A stretch of DNA of 64,000 nucleotides from Flaviaesturariibacter aridisoli (GTDB lineage: Bacteria > Bacteroidota > Bacteroidia > Chitinophagales > Chitinophagaceae): positions 62,001 to 126,000 of the forward strand of contig NZ_SKFH01000004.1 in assembly GCF_004343705.1 (NCBI RefSeq), read 5' to 3'. Shown piece by piece: positions 63,134-64,000 of the stretch (the stretch's first letter is position 1; each line of letters starts with the position of its first letter). The notes below the pieces were generated by a model. It searched no databases, was not told the DNA's origin, and saw nothing but the letters and a program-made list of their open reading frames with translations. The position numbers were made by a program, and so were the translations under genes.

Positions 63134-63694
63134 ATGACGGAACGCTACATCCTGGCCTCGCAAAGCCCCCGCCGCAAGCAGTTGCTGGAATGGGCCGAGA
63201 TCCCCTTCGACATCCGCGTGGCCAATACCGACGAAAGCTATCCCGCGGGTCTCACGCCCGGGCAGGTGGCCGAACACATCGCCCGCGAAAAGGCCGCCGC
63301 CGTGGCGCCGCTGGAGCCCGGGCGCACGGTGATCGCCGCCGACACCATCGTGGTGCTCGACGACGACATCATCGGCAAACCCGCCGGCCGCGACGAAGCC
63401 GTAGCCACGCTGCTGCGCCTCAGTGGGCGCACACACCGCGTAATCACGGCCGTGGCCCTGCGCCGCGACGGCAAAGAGATGCTGTTTCACGACGTGACCG
63501 AGGTGGAGTTTCACCCGCTGACCGGGGAAATGGCGACGTTCTATGTAGATAAGTACCAGCCTTACGACAAGGCCGGCGCCTATGCCATCCAGGAATGGAT
63601 CGGCGTGGTGGGCATCCGGTCAATCCGGGGCGACTTCTACAACGTGATGGGATTGCCGGTAAGCCGCGTGGTGCAGGCGCTCAGTTCGTTCTGA
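63134..63694 (+). CDS. maf: Maf-like nucleoside triphosphate pyrophosphatase
   Basis: A 186-aa house-cleaning nucleotide pyrophosphatase (Maf/YhdE family) hydrolysing dTTP/UTP or modified nucleotides. Motifs: LASQSPRRKQLLEWAEI at residue 6, the Glu-containing VAEHIAREKA, VIAADTIVVLDDDIIGKP near 69 and YDKAGAYAIQEWIG near 140. Its ATG is 4 bp after the UbiA stop, so the run iscX?-KdsC-UbiA-maf-DUF2851 is likely one transcript from the KdsC-like gene on. Confidence 0.96.
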   Translation: MTERYILASQSPRRKQLLEWAEIPFDIRVANTDESYPAGLTPGQVAEHIAREKAAAVAPLEPGRTVIAADTIVVLDDDIIGKPAGRDEAVATLLRLSGRTHRVITAVALRRDGKEMLFHDVTEVEFHPLTGEMATFYVDKYQPYDKAGAYAIQEWIGVVGIRSIRGDFYNVMGLPVSRVVQALSSF

Positions 63695-63713
63695 GCACCC
63701 AAGCACCCCACAT

Positions 63714-64000
63714 ATGACCGAACGACTCTTCCACTTCCTGTGGCAATTCGGCTACTTCAGCCACAACGAGCTGCGCAGCGCCGGCGGCGAGCTTATTCAG
63801 ATCGTTGACCGTGGCCGCTACAACAGCAACGAAGGCCCCGACTTCCTCGACGCCCGCATACGCATCGGCCCCGCGCTGTTGGCCGGCTCCGTGGAGCTGC
63901 ACCTGCGCACTTCCGATTGGGACCGCCACCGGCACAGCGGCGACCCCAATTACCGCAACGTGATTCTGCACGTAGTTTATGTGCACGATCGGCCAACCGA
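63714..64000 (+). CDS. DUF2851 family protein, N-terminal part (cut by window end)
   Basis: The frame opens at ATG 63714 and is open to the end of the window (95 codons). It reads MTERLFHFLWQFGYFSHNEL, GGELIQIVDRGRYNSNEGPDFLDARI and GSVELHLRTSDWDRH, matching the start of DUF2851 (about 420 aa), a Bacteroidota protein of unknown function. It follows maf by 19 bp. The C-terminal part is outside the window. Confidence 0.85.
   Translation, partial: MTERLFHFLWQFGYFSHNELRSAGGELIQIVDRGRYNSNEGPDFLDARIRIGPALLAGSVELHLRTSDWDRHRHSGDPNYRNVILHVVYVHDRPT

Overview
The window comes from a fairly GC-rich member of the Bacteroidota, most likely family Chitinophagaceae; the family is inference, the phylum is well supported. 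The supporting evidence is a type IX secretion sorting domain (gene at 43529-45418), Bacteroidota-typical families (DUF4270, GSCFA, DUF2851, DUF2520, a long LepB) and repeated -7 promoter boxes of the form TAnnTTTG, the signature of the Bacteroidota primary sigma factor. Almost all of it is chromosomal housekeeping sequence. I see no tRNA, rRNA, CRISPR array, insertion sequence, integrase or prophage gene.

Layout. 1-6.1 kb: subtilisin-like protease, YCII-like secreted protein, a 45-residue membrane peptide, an ALDH7 dehydrogenase and a TonB-dependent receptor. 6.6-13.4 kb, minus strand: panC, panD, a flippase-like membrane protein, rfaE2, ppk1, ppx and panB, mixing pantothenate synthesis, heptose activation and polyphosphate turnover. 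13.5-20.4 kb, plus strand: short starch-synthase-like protein, DUF4270 lipoprotein, metK, rlmB, HMG-CoA lyase, GSCFA. 20.4-27.3 kb: miaE, rpsO-pnp, prmA, plsY, M48 peptidase, DUF3052-like protein. 27.4-34.5 kb is a sugar region: glycosyltransferase, a GH1-RmlD fusion, galM, galK and a GH5-like hydrolase. 34.9-43.5 kb: EF-G paralogue, dnaG, YceI, bacillithiol disulfide reductase, DUF2071. 43.5-53.9 kb: T9SS cargo protein, thiolase, SemiSWEET, pdhB, an NtrC-like response regulator, a MerR/B12 regulator, lepB and cdd. 53.9-60.1 kb, minus strand: ogt, csaA, a transglutaminase-like protein, topA and two hydrolases. 60.2-64 kb, plus strand: DUF2520, ferredoxin, iscX, KdsC-like phosphatase, UbiA prenyltransferase, maf and the start of a DUF2851 gene.

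The least ordinary material is between genes. Two degenerate tandem arrays share a 21-bp period but have different sequences (6297-6528 and 34620-34853). A self-contained promoter-terminator unit of about 60 nt lies upstream of the response regulator (48268-48361) and may be a small RNA. Many -7 boxes end only 4-10 nt before a start codon, which predicts leaderless mRNAs, and several sit exactly in the loop of an inverted repeat. csaA appears to lack any ATG, GTG or TTG start that would keep its conserved N-terminus. No complete new multi-gene system was found; the best candidates are these non-coding structures, the GH1-RmlD sugar cluster and the helix-turn-helix-less response regulator.
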